Under the pieces are notes generated by a model. The model was not told the origin of the DNA, searched no databases, and worked only from the letters and a program-made list of their open reading frames with translations. Source: Mariniphaga sp040772505 (GTDB taxonomy: Bacteria > Bacteroidota > Bacteroidia > Bacteroidales > Prolixibacteraceae). Taken from it: a DNA stretch of 64,000 nt. Below, piece by piece: positions 1 through 7,725 of this stretch (position 1 is the stretch's first letter; each line of letters starts with the position of its first letter). The position numbers and the translations under genes are program-made. The stretch spans positions 1-64,000 of the forward strand of contig JAXGYA010000012.1 of the NCBI GenBank assembly GCA_040772505.1. Direction: 5' to 3'.

Positions 1-1938
1 ATTGTTCACGATTCCGGGAAGTATCATCCCCTGTTTCAAATCATTGATTGAAAAAACATCGTCGGAAAATTCAAAAACTTTAATGGGTCTTCGCGGGTCG
101 CGTCCGGGCTTGAGCAGCTCATTTTTAATATCATTTAAAGTTGGAAGACCTACATCCGAGGTTTCATATTCCGTAAAATCAATTTTCGACACCAAAGCTT
201 CATTTTGAATCAGCTCCCGGATTTCACAATGCAGATATTTGGCAATTTTTTCAACAATATGATAGGACTCGGGGTGAACCGCAGAGTTATCCAGCGGATT
301 TTCAGCATCCGGAATGCGCAAGAACCCGGCTGACTGTTCAAAAGCTTTAGGGCCCATCCGCGCGACTTTCTTCAGCTCCTCACGGGACGAGAACATTCCG
401 TTCTCCCTGCGGTAGTCCACAATATTCTGAGCTAATTGCGGACCCAGCCCGGAAATGTGAGTCAGCAGGTGGCTGCTGGCTGTGTTCACATTCACGCCCA
501 CAGCATTAACGCTTAGCTCCACCACCGAAGTGAGGCTGTTCTTCAATTTGTTCTGATCCACATCATGCTGATATTGCCCGACGCCTATGCTTTTTGGGTC
601 AATTTTTACCAGTTCAGCCAGCGGATCCATGAGCCGGCGGCCTATGGATACCGCACCGCGAACCGTAACATCATATTGCGGGAACTCCTGACGCGCAATG
701 GGTGATGCTGAATAGACCGATGCGCCGTCCTCATTCACCACATAAACCCGGATGTCATTTTTGTAGCGAAGATTTTTCACAAATGCCCCCGTTTCGCGGC
801 TGGCAGTTCCGTTTCCAATGGCAATGGCTTCAATCCGGTAGGTTTCCACAAGCGAAGTCAGCTTTTTTGCTGCCATTTTTCTGTCTTCCTGAGGTTTATG
901 AGGATAAATGGTATCGTTATGCAGCAGATTCCCCTGCTCATCGAGGCAGACCAGCTTGCAGCCGGTGCGGTAACCCGGATCTATGGCAAGTATTCTTTTA
1001 TGCCCGAGGGGCGGAGCCAGCAGTAATTGCCTCAGATTTTCCGCAAACACGGCAATGGCTTCATTATCGGCTTTTTCTTTAGAAAGTGCTGAAAACTCAG
1101 TTTCAATAGATGGCTCAATCAGCCTTTTATAACTGTCCCTAACCGCTTTCTCCACTTGCTCAGAACTTGGATTGTCGCCTTTGACGAAATAGCGAGTCAG
1201 ATTTTCCAGTGACTTTGTTTCGTCCGGTTTCACCGAAACCCGCAGAAAACCTTCCTTTTCGCCCCGCCGCATGGCAAGCAGACGGTGAGACGGGCATTTA
1301 GCCAAGGGTTCGCTCCAGTCAAAATAGTCGCGATAGGTGGCTCCTTCCTCCTCCTTGTCTTTGACAACTTTTGCCGAAATCACGGCACCGCGTTCAAATT
1401 CCCGCCGAACGATACTTCTTGCTTTCTCATTCTCATTAATCCACTCGGCAATAATATCACGGGCTCCGGCAAGAGCATCTTCAATATTCTCTACCTCTTC
1501 GTTTAAAAACGAAGCAGCCCTCGACTCCGGATCACGTTCCGCTTGTTTCATTAAAATCTTTGCAAGCGGCTCCAGTCCACGCTCTCGCGCAATAGTTGCC
1601 CTTGTGCGGCGCTTGGGTTTATAGGGCAGGTAGATATCCTCCAGCTCTGCTGCATCATAGCAGTTTTCAATGCGCGCTTTCAGTTCAGGTGTCAGTTTTT
1701 CCTGTTCCTCAATGCTGTTTAAAACCGTCTCTTTCCGCTTTTCAAGCTCCATGAACTTTTCTGCAAGCTCTTTAATTTTGAGTACCTGCACTTCGTCAAG
1801 TCCGCCGGTACGCTCTTTCCGGTAGCGCGAAATAAAAGGGACTGTTGCCTTTTCATTCAGCAACTCTAATGTATTGATCACCTGATGGATCTGAATCCCA
1901 ACATCCCGGGAGATTATTTCAATTATTTTTTGATGCAT
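1..1938 (-). CDS. tex: Tex, RNA-binding transcriptional accessory protein (C-terminus cut by window edge)
   Basis: The frame reads leftwards from an ATG at 1938 (MHQKIIEIISRDVGIQIHQ) and stays open to base 1, giving 646 residues. Visible in order are the Tex N-terminal helical domain, a YqgF/RNase H-like domain (RILAIDPGYRTGCKLVCLD), a helix-hairpin-helix segment (ISGLGPQLAQNIVDYR) and the first residues of the C-terminal S1 domain (LKQGMILPGIVNN). Tex is normally somewhat over 700 residues, so only most of the S1 domain is missing, lost to the window edge. The family is a cytoplasmic RNA-binding factor linked to transcription and RNA turnover. A TATCTTTG box lies 20 bases upstream. The family call is secure; its exact role here is inferred. 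Confidence 0.93.
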   Translation of the reverse strand, partial: MHQKIIEIISRDVGIQIHQVINTLELLNEKATVPFISRYRKERTGGLDEVQVLKIKELAEKFMELEKRKETVLNSIEEQEKLTPELKARIENCYDAAELEDIYLPYKPKRRTRATIARERGLEPLAKILMKQAERDPESRAASFLNEEVENIEDALAGARDIIAEWINENEKARSIVRREFERGAVISAKVVKDKEEEGATYRDYFDWSEPLAKCPSHRLLAMRRGEKEGFLRVSVKPDETKSLENLTRYFVKGDNPSSEQVEKAVRDSYKRLIEPSIETEFSALSKEKADNEAIAVFAENLRQLLLAPPLGHKRILAIDPGYRTGCKLVCLDEQGNLLHNDTIYPHKPQEDRKMAAKKLTSLVETYRIEAIAIGNGTASRETGAFVKNLRYKNDIRVYVVNEDGASVYSASPIARQEFPQYDVTVRGAVSIGRRLMDPLAELVKIDPKSIGVGQYQHDVDQNKLKNSLTSVVELSVNAVGVNVNTASSHLLTHISGLGPQLAQNIVDYRRENGMFSSREELKKVARMGPKAFEQSAGFLRIPDAENPLDNSAVHPESYHIVEKIAKYLHCEIRELIQNEALVSKIDFTEYETSDVGLPTLNDIKNELLKPGRDPRRPIKVFEFSDDVFSINDLKQGMILPGIVNN

Positions 1939-1957
1939 CTGCTTTTCGTTAAAAAAG

Positions 1958-1965
1958 CAAAGATA
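1958..1965 (-). promoter_or_regulatory. -7 box of the tex promoter
   Basis: On the minus strand the bases read TATCTTTG, an exact match to the Bacteroidota -7 consensus TAnnTTTG, 20 bases before the tex ATG. No clear -33 TTTG is seen at the usual distance. Confidence 0.5.
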
Positions 1966-2065
1966 GAAAGAAAATTGGAGCTTTTTAGCGCCTAAGTAGC
2001 GGGTTGCCTTACGGGAAAAGAATTTCACACGAAGGTTAGACACAGGACTGTTAGTATAAATATTG

Positions 2066-2099
2066 TAAATGCGCGAATGCGCAAATGCGTGAATTTGCG
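2066..2099. repeat. GAATTTGCG-type low-complexity repeat, copy 1
   Basis: Degenerate tandem 8-9 base units (AAATGCGC, GAATGCGC, AAATGCGT, GAATTTGCG) lie in the 330-base gap between tex and ffh. Related strings occur at 9741-9780, 52527-52556 and 63913-63945. There is no sign of coding. Confidence 0.55.
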
Positions 2100-2131
2100 T
2101 TTTTGAGCAAGCAGGGCTCATCAGCGCTCGT

Positions 2132-2180
2132 CCCCCTTGGCGAAGGGAGATTTAGGGGGATTGATTTCCGGCAGGAGATT
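2132..2180. repeat. Dispersed intergenic element with hairpin, copy 1
   Basis: CCCCCT (2132-2137) can pair with AGGGGG (2154-2159), and inside it CCCTT-GGCG-AAGGG (2134-2147) forms an alternative hairpin. The flank to about 2180, read on the minus strand, nearly matches 63969-64000 (GGAAA, then CAATCCCCCT). Such mobile-looking intergenic repeats are common in Bacteroidota. The rest of the gap holds the tex and ffh promoters and nothing else recognisable. Confidence 0.55.
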
Positions 2181-2210
2181 TTCCTTAAGGGGCAAACAGA
2201 AACTTCTCCT

Positions 2211-2241
2211 TTTGCTCTTTCACATTTTACTTGTATTTTTG
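2211..2241 (+). promoter_or_regulatory. ffh promoter
   Basis: TTTG at 2211-2214 is followed after 19 bases by TATTTTTG at 2234-2241. This is the full Bacteroidota primary-sigma pattern (-33 TTTG, 19-21 base spacer, -7 TAnnTTTG). It lies 27 bases before the ffh ATG. Confidence 0.72.
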
Positions 2242-2268
2242 CATCGCATTTCAAAAGAAAGTTAATCC

Positions 2269-3609
2269 ATGTTTGAAAATTTATCTGACAGGCTGGAGCG
2301 GTCGTTTAAGCTGCTTAAAGGAGAAGGGAGAATCACGGAAATAAATGTGGCGGAAACCCTGAAAGATATTCGCCGGGCACTGCTCGATGCCGACGTGAAT
2401 TTTAAGATAGCCAAAACTTTTACCGATGATGTAAAGGAAAAGGCTTTGGGACAAAATGTGCTGACAGCCGTTAAGCCGGGGCAGCTGATGGTTAAAATTG
2501 TTAAAGATGAACTTACAAATCTGATGGGCGTCTCAGCTGCCGACATTGATTTGAGCGGCTCCCCGTCAGTAATACTTATGGCTGGATTGCAGGGCTCGGG
2601 AAAAACAACCTTCTCGGGAAAGCTGGCTAATATGCTGAAACGCAAAAAAGGGAGGCATCCCATGTTGGTTGCCTGCGACGTTTACCGACCTGCTGCCATT
2701 GAGCAGCTAAAAGTGCTGGCTGAGCAGATTGGCGTTCCGGTTTACACGGAAGAAGGCAACATGGACCCCGTCAGCATTGCACAATCAGCTGTTAAAGAAG
2801 CAAAACGCAGCGGCAACGATGTGGTGATCATCGACACCGCCGGGCGCCTGGCTATTGATGAGCAGATGATGAAAGAGATTGCCGCCATCAAAAAAACGGT
2901 AAACCCCAACGAAATTCTTTTTGTGGTTGATTCCATGACCGGACAGGATGCCGTGAACACTGCCAAGGAATTTAATGACCGGCTGGATTTTAACGGTGTT
3001 GTGCTAACCAAATTAGACGGCGACACCCGCGGCGGTGCCGCACTTTCCATCCGCTCGGTAGTGGAAAAACCGATCAAGTTTGTGGGAACCGGCGAAAAAC
3101 TGGATGCCATTGATGTTTTTCACCCTAACAGAATGGCAGACCGTATTCTCGGTATGGGCGACATTGTCTCCTTAGTGGAAAAAGCACAGGAACAGTTTGA
3201 CGAAGAAGAAGCACGAAGAGTTCAGAAAAAGCTTGCAAAAAACACATTCAACTTCAACGATTTTCTGAAGCAAATCAATCAGGTGAAAAAAATGGGCGAC
3301 CTCAAGGATGTGGTTTCCATGATACCCGGAATGGGAAAAGCAATGCGCAACATGGACATGAATGACGATGCTTTCAAGCACATTGAAGCCATTATCTTCT
3401 CCATGACACCTGCCGAACGCGAAGACCCGGCGTTGCTTAACGGAAGCCGCCGCAAAAGAATTGCCAGCGGTTCAGGAACATCCATTCAGGAAGTCAACCA
3501 ACTGCTGAAACAGTTTGCCGAAACCCGGAAAATGATGAGACTTGTGTCGCAGGGAAAAAATGTCCAACAGATTATGGGCAACAGAATGCAGCAGGGAAGA
3601 AGATTTTGA
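2269..3609 (+). CDS. ffh: Signal recognition particle protein Ffh (SRP54)
   Basis: Ffh is the GTPase that binds signal peptides on ribosomes and docks with FtsY to deliver membrane proteins. The 446 residues match the family length. In order: N-terminal helical bundle, GTPase G domain with P-loop GLQGSGKTT (about residues 106-114), DTAGR near residue 190 and TKLDGDTRGG near 250, then the methionine-rich M domain from about residue 320 (MGDLKDVVSMIPGMGK, with GSGTS beyond it), which binds 4.5S RNA and signal sequences. The ATG is preceded by a well-formed promoter at 2211-2241. Its partner ftsY is also in the window, at 19809-20765. No frame damage is seen. Confidence 0.97.
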   Translation: MFENLSDRLERSFKLLKGEGRITEINVAETLKDIRRALLDADVNFKIAKTFTDDVKEKALGQNVLTAVKPGQLMVKIVKDELTNLMGVSAADIDLSGSPSVILMAGLQGSGKTTFSGKLANMLKRKKGRHPMLVACDVYRPAAIEQLKVLAEQIGVPVYTEEGNMDPVSIAQSAVKEAKRSGNDVVIIDTAGRLAIDEQMMKEIAAIKKTVNPNEILFVVDSMTGQDAVNTAKEFNDRLDFNGVVLTKLDGDTRGGAALSIRSVVEKPIKFVGTGEKLDAIDVFHPNRMADRILGMGDIVSLVEKAQEQFDEEEARRVQKKLAKNTFNFNDFLKQINQVKKMGDLKDVVSMIPGMGKAMRNMDMNDDAFKHIEAIIFSMTPAEREDPALLNGSRRKRIASGSGTSIQEVNQLLKQFAETRKMMRLVSQGKNVQQIMGNRMQQGRRF

Positions 3610-3684
3610 CAGACAGACGAATATTGGACACAAGTCAATTAGCATACAACTATAGTCTTACAGTCTTGATACTAAAAAAATAAT

Positions 3685-4560
3685 ATGGAACTGATTGACG
3701 GGAAAAAAATTGCAGCAGAAATAAAGCAGGAAATAGCAGCTAAGGTTGCTGAACTGAAATCAAAAGGCGGAAAAATTCCCCATCTGGCGGCGATCCTCGT
3801 CGGGCATGATGGCGGCAGCGAAACCTACGTTGCCTATAAAATAAAGGATTGCAAAGAGGTCGGATTCAACTCTTCGCTCTTCCGCTATGAAGATGATGTT
3901 AGCGAGGCTGAACTGCTGGCAAAAATAGATGAACTGAATAAGGAGACAGAAATTGACGGGTTCATCGTGCAGCTGCCGTTACCTGCACATATATCTGAAC
4001 AAAAAATTATTGAAGCCATCAACCCGAAAAAAGATGTGGACGGATTTCACCCTGAGAATGTCGGGCGCATGGTCATCGGGCTGCCGTGCTTTGTTTCTGC
4101 AACTCCTTTTGGGATTGTGGAGCTACTCAAACGCTGCAATATTGAAACCAGCGGAAAAAACTGCGTGATTGTTGGCAGAAGCAACATTGTGGGGCGCCCG
4201 CTGAGCGTACTGCTCTCCCAAAAAGCAATAAATGCAACCGTTACCGTTGCCCACAGCCGCACAAAAAATCTGGAGGAAGTGTGCAGAAATGCCGATATTT
4301 TGGTAGCTGCAATGGGTGTTCCCGAATTTATCAAAGGCAACATGGTGAAAGAGGGCGCCGTGGTAATCGATGTGGGAACCACCCGGGTAAAATCGGACAA
4401 AACCAAATCGGGATGGAAGCTGAAAGGCGATGTGCTGTTCAGCGAAGTGGCTCCCAAATGCTCATGGATCACTCCTGTTCCGGGCGGCGTAGGTCCCATG
4501 ACGCGGGTTTCCTTGCTGCACAACACCCTGCTTGCAGCAACTGGTGAGATCTATAAATAA
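3685..4560 (+). CDS. folD: Bifunctional methylenetetrahydrofolate dehydrogenase/cyclohydrolase FolD
   Basis: FolD interconverts methylene-, methenyl- and formyl-tetrahydrofolate in cytoplasmic one-carbon metabolism, using NAD(P). The 291 residues are the usual length. Seen are the catalytic region YVAYKIKDCKEVG (the K of YxxxK), the signature GFIVQLPLPAHI, the hinge KDVDGFHPENVGR, the nucleotide-binding segment IVGRSNIVGRP and the C-terminal motif TPVPGGVGPMT. It follows ffh by 75 bases on the same strand and may be cotranscribed, since no terminator or promoter is clear between them. Downstream, 4561-4793 is non-coding and holds an AAATATT/AATATTT inverted repeat at 4669-4688. Confidence 0.97.
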   Translation: MELIDGKKIAAEIKQEIAAKVAELKSKGGKIPHLAAILVGHDGGSETYVAYKIKDCKEVGFNSSLFRYEDDVSEAELLAKIDELNKETEIDGFIVQLPLPAHISEQKIIEAINPKKDVDGFHPENVGRMVIGLPCFVSATPFGIVELLKRCNIETSGKNCVIVGRSNIVGRPLSVLLSQKAINATVTVAHSRTKNLEEVCRNADILVAAMGVPEFIKGNMVKEGAVVIDVGTTRVKSDKTKSGWKLKGDVLFSEVAPKCSWITPVPGGVGPMTRVSLLHNTLLAATGEIYK

Positions 4561-4773
4561 TCCGAAATCTGCTGTAAAGGCTGAGGACATCACAATTTTT
4601 CCATTCAATCAACTAATAAAGAAGATACTGAAAGCCATTACTGTTTTCTTAATTTGATTCGATTTTATAAATATTGTTGCGAATATTTGGGCGATGCTGC
4701 GAAAGCAAAACCTTGTAAAGCTGCCGGTTGTAGTCTATTTAAGGAAACTGCTTAAGCAAATCAAAAATAAAAT

Positions 4774-4781
4774 TAACTTTG
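4774..4781 (+). promoter_or_regulatory. -7 box before the restriction endonuclease gene
   Basis: TAACTTTG matches TAnnTTTG and lies only 12 bases before the ATG at 4794, so the transcript would have a very short leader. No good -33 element is visible. Confidence 0.4.
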
Positions 4782-4793
4782 TTTAAAAAATGA

Positions 4794-5627
4794 ATGGAAA
4801 GAACCATTGACATAGAAAACGAACGAAGCGAATTAAATGAATGGGTGAAAAAAAGTATAGAACTCTTCGAAAGTCCTCTTTATCTTGACAATATCTTAGA
4901 TGTTTATCCTCTTCAAACGGCAAGACCTGAAAGGCTTAACAATAGAATAAGGCGTAGAATTATTTCGGCACATCAAGGGCGTAGAACAACAGAACTGATT
5001 GAAATCCTTAAGAATGAAATCAAATTCCCATATGATGAGCCATTATGGTATTTAATTAAAAACATTCAAGGTTGCTTTGAGAATAACCCACAGCAGATTC
5101 AAAGAATCGCTGACTCTCTTTATGCAATGACAGCAGAAGAAACTGTGGTACGATTGGAATCAGCTCCAAAATTAAACACCCAAATGGGACCAATGTTTGC
5201 AAATTGGCTTCGCCAGAATTTTAATTTATTGGATATAGATGAGTTCAGAAAATCAACTCAAGGGATTCATATTCTGAACTCTTCGGAAGAAATAGGAAAA
5301 AGTTTTATAAATGATGAGTTGCACCAAAATTTGGCGAAACGTCCTGACCTTGTTGCTAAAGTAAACAGTACTTATGTTATCGGAGAAGCTAAATGGATAG
5401 GCTCGCCCGGTGGTAACCAAAATAAACAAGTGGTAGAAGTTATCAACCTATGTAGAAATCAAAGGGGAAACGTAATTCGTGTTGGAATTATAGACGGTTT
5501 CCCTTGGGCAGTTTACAAAACTAATGGACAGATAATCAATGATAAATCTTGTGTAATGGTTCAGGAATGCGAATATGATATTGTTAGTGCTCTATTACTA
5601 AAAGAGTACTTGAAAACTTTTTTATAA
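4794..5627 (+). CDS. Type II restriction endonuclease, PD-(D/E)XK fold (putative)
   Basis: The 277-residue protein has no signal peptide or membrane segment. Its C-terminal half carries the nuclease signature: P184-D185 followed by E198-A199-K200 at the end of a predicted strand (YVIGEAKWIG), then GGNQNKQ, a string often found just after the ExK in type II enzymes. This matches a metal-dependent PD-(D/E)XK nuclease. Its partner is the convergent methyltransferase gene, whose stop codon abuts this one with no gap, so the pair is best read as a restriction-modification system. Recognition sequence and subtype cannot be read here. The DNA is visibly more AT-rich than the flanking folD and sugar genes, suggesting transfer. 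The ATG at 4794 is the first in frame. Confidence 0.75.
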   Translation: MERTIDIENERSELNEWVKKSIELFESPLYLDNILDVYPLQTARPERLNNRIRRRIISAHQGRRTTELIEILKNEIKFPYDEPLWYLIKNIQGCFENNPQQIQRIADSLYAMTAEETVVRLESAPKLNTQMGPMFANWLRQNFNLLDIDEFRKSTQGIHILNSSEEIGKSFINDELHQNLAKRPDLVAKVNSTYVIGEAKWIGSPGGNQNKQVVEVINLCRNQRGNVIRVGIIDGFPWAVYKTNGQIINDKSCVMVQECEYDIVSALLLKEYLKTFL

Positions 5628-6929
5628 TTAATCCTTTGAAACATACTGAAAGAAATTACACTTCACACCATCTCTTTTGAACGTTTTTCTAACAACTTCC
5701 AATGAATGAGTAGAGCTATCTATACCGATAAATCTTCTGTTCAGTTTACTTGCCATTTTAAGTGTTGAGCCCGACCCACAAAAGCAGTCAAGAACAATGG
5801 AATTTTCATTTGAAGAATTGAGAATAATTCTTTCCAGCATATCTTCATTTTTTTGAGTTGGATAATCAACATAAGAAAGTCCTTTGTCTTTATATTCCCA
5901 TACATCTTGAATCTTGAAACCTTTATGTTCACTTGCGAGAACAATTTTTCTTGGATTACCAGTTGCCGACCATTCGATTAATCCATTATTATCCAGTTCT
6001 GTAAGTACTTCCCGACCATATCGCCAATGCCTACCCTTCGGTGGCAATAAACCGTTCCACTCCATTCCTGTGTCGCCATCTACCGTTTTTCCTGGGGCGT
6101 GGATTGGATTTGTTGTGTAATAGCCGTATTTGGGGTGTCTCTTCGGGAAAAGTTCTTTCCTTTTTTCTTCACTCATCGGTTCTCTTATATTGTTCCAAAT
6201 TTGTTCATCTTTCTCTTTGGCATAATACAAAATCATATCAGAATAATTTCCATAGGCATTCCGTGCGAAGTTTTTAGGATTACACTTAATACGAGTTATA
6301 TCATTGATGAAATTTTTGTAGCCAAACACTTCATCCATAATGATTTTCACATAATGTCCTATTTTTTTGTCGATATGTAAATAAATACTGCCTCTTTCAG
6401 AGAGTAATTCTCGTAAAAGAAACAATCTTTTTCTAAGAAATTCGAGAAATTCGCTATCCACAATTTTATCGGAATAGGCAGAATCATCATTAATTGAATT
6501 GAAATCATTACCGGTTCCAAACGGTGGGTCGATGTAAACCAAGTCAATTTTACCTTTATGAGTATCCAATAATTTTTTTAAAACGAAGAAATTATCACCA
6601 AATAGGTATCGGTTTTCTTGCCTATTGTGGTTTTGCTCAATTAATTTGAAATCACCGTTTATAATGGAATATAGTATTTCAAATTCATCCATTTTACCTT
6701 GATAATCTAAAAAGCAATTTTTTGTTCTCTTTAGATAACTGACCTGTGGTTCATCAACAGTTGCATTACTATTCAAAAAATCTTCAAAATCTCTAATAGC
6801 AATTCGATAGCTTTTATTTATTTTGACAGCATTTAAATCCTTGTTTTTAATGTACTTTGAAACTGTTTGTCTTGTAACTTTGAGATTTTGAGCTACATCT
6901 TCAATCGTTAAAAATTCTCCTTCAATCAT
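5628..6929 (-). CDS. Site-specific DNA methyltransferase (N6-adenine/N4-cytosine, beta class) with N-terminal HTH
   Basis: The enzyme should protect host DNA from the convergent nuclease by methylating an amino base with S-adenosylmethionine. Residues 1-55 resemble an excisionase-type helix-turn-helix (LTIEDVAQNLKVTRQTVSKY). The catalytic motif DPPF (about residues 134-137) precedes the AdoMet motif FCGSG (about 383-387), which is the beta-class order. Between them lies a target-recognition-like region with HWRYGREVLTELDNNGLIEW, of the kind seen in type III Mod and many type II enzymes. No res helicase gene is nearby, so type II is favoured. The frame also has a TTG at 6947, but the ATG at 6929, opening directly into the HTH, is preferred (433 residues). 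Confidence 0.86.
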   Translation of the reverse strand: MIEGEFLTIEDVAQNLKVTRQTVSKYIKNKDLNAVKINKSYRIAIRDFEDFLNSNATVDEPQVSYLKRTKNCFLDYQGKMDEFEILYSIINGDFKLIEQNHNRQENRYLFGDNFFVLKKLLDTHKGKIDLVYIDPPFGTGNDFNSINDDSAYSDKIVDSEFLEFLRKRLFLLRELLSERGSIYLHIDKKIGHYVKIIMDEVFGYKNFINDITRIKCNPKNFARNAYGNYSDMILYYAKEKDEQIWNNIREPMSEEKRKELFPKRHPKYGYYTTNPIHAPGKTVDGDTGMEWNGLLPPKGRHWRYGREVLTELDNNGLIEWSATGNPRKIVLASEHKGFKIQDVWEYKDKGLSYVDYPTQKNEDMLERIILNSSNENSIVLDCFCGSGSTLKMASKLNRRFIGIDSSTHSLEVVRKTFKRDGVKCNFFQYVSKD

Positions 6930-7097
6930 AATCGTATTTTTACGCAAAGTAACATATATTAACTAATAAAAACAAGTGACATTGAGCATAAATTTAAAAA
7001 CACACCCCAAAGATTATCTTCCTAAATAATTTACCCAAATTGCTTGATTAATTCAAAAGCATGTTATTACTTTGTAGTTATATAAAATAAGAGGATT

Positions 7098-7334
7098 ATG
7101 GAAATACCATTAATTAGAATAGGAAATTCAAAAGGAATAAGATTGTCTAAAACGATTCTGAAAAAATACAATATCAAAAATTCATTAGAAATCATCCTTG
7201 AAGAAGGAAGAATTATTCTTAAGCCAAAGACTGAGCCTCGACAAGGTTGGGCAGAGCAGTTTAAGGAAATGGCAAAAAATGGAGACGATCAACTATTAAT
7301 TGATGATGTCTTTGAAGATGAAATTTTTGAATAA
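7098..7334 (+). CDS. MazE/AbrB-type antitoxin
   Basis: This 78-residue protein starts with a swapped-hairpin AbrB/MazE DNA-binding domain (IPLIRIGNSKGIRLSKTILKKY, then a second strand pair ending IILKPK) and ends with an acidic tail (DDQLLIDDVFEDEIFE), the part that usually wraps and blocks the toxin. In this family the antitoxin neutralises the toxin and represses the shared promoter. An AGAGGA string sits just before the ATG. The stop overlaps the toxin start as TAATG, so the two are translationally coupled. It lies 168 bases from the divergent methyltransferase gene, in the same AT-rich block. Confidence 0.9.
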   Translation: MEIPLIRIGNSKGIRLSKTILKKYNIKNSLEIILEEGRIILKPKTEPRQGWAEQFKEMAKNGDDQLLIDDVFEDEIFE

Positions 7335-7657
7335 TGGAGATTAGACAATACGATTTAGTTTTGGTTAATCTTGACCCTACCATCGGTAGCGAAATAAAGA
7401 AAACTCGCCCTTGTTTAGTCATTTCTCCAAACGAAATGAATAAGTATCTTCAAACGATTGTAATAGCACCGGTAACAAGCACTTCGAGAGATTATCCAAC
7501 AAGAGTTTCAATAAATCAAGAAAGAATAAAAGGTTGGATTATCATAGACCAAATCCGAACAATCGACAAAAGACGAATTGTAAAAAATTTGGGAAAGTTA
7601 AATAATCCGGAGATAGCAAAAGTGAAAGATGTAATACAAGAAACATTTGTAGAATAA
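7334..7657 (+). CDS. MazF/PemK-type mRNA interferase toxin
   Basis: The 107 residues match the usual MazF/PemK length. The N-terminal IRQYDLVLVNLDPTIGSE, the segment KKTRPCLVISP and TIVIAPVTS are diagnostic of the CcdB/PemK fold; the R of TRPCLV and the T/S of PVTS are the residues tied to RNA cleavage. The family cuts mRNA at short specific sequences and arrests growth unless bound by its antitoxin, encoded one base upstream. The cleavage site cannot be deduced. With the adjacent restriction-modification genes it forms a small defence or stability module. Confidence 0.92.
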   Translation: MEIRQYDLVLVNLDPTIGSEIKKTRPCLVISPNEMNKYLQTIVIAPVTSTSRDYPTRVSINQERIKGWIIIDQIRTIDKRRIVKNLGKLNNPEIAKVKDVIQETFVE

Positions 7658-7725
7658 AAACGCCACATATCCAAAAAGCTGCGTTCTATCATATAAGCAA
7701 AAATAAAAACAGTAAAGAATTGACC

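Noticed and set aside
702..1624. Open frames of 73-126 codons on the plus strand
   Set aside because: They lie opposite the tex coding frame, have no family resemblance and reflect its codon bias.
2085..2276. A 63-codon frame running into the ffh start
   Set aside because: It translates the intergenic repeat and the ffh promoter; composition is not protein-like.
6930..6947. TTG start for the methyltransferase
   Set aside because: An ATG 18 bases downstream opens directly into the helix-turn-helix; the extra six residues add nothing.
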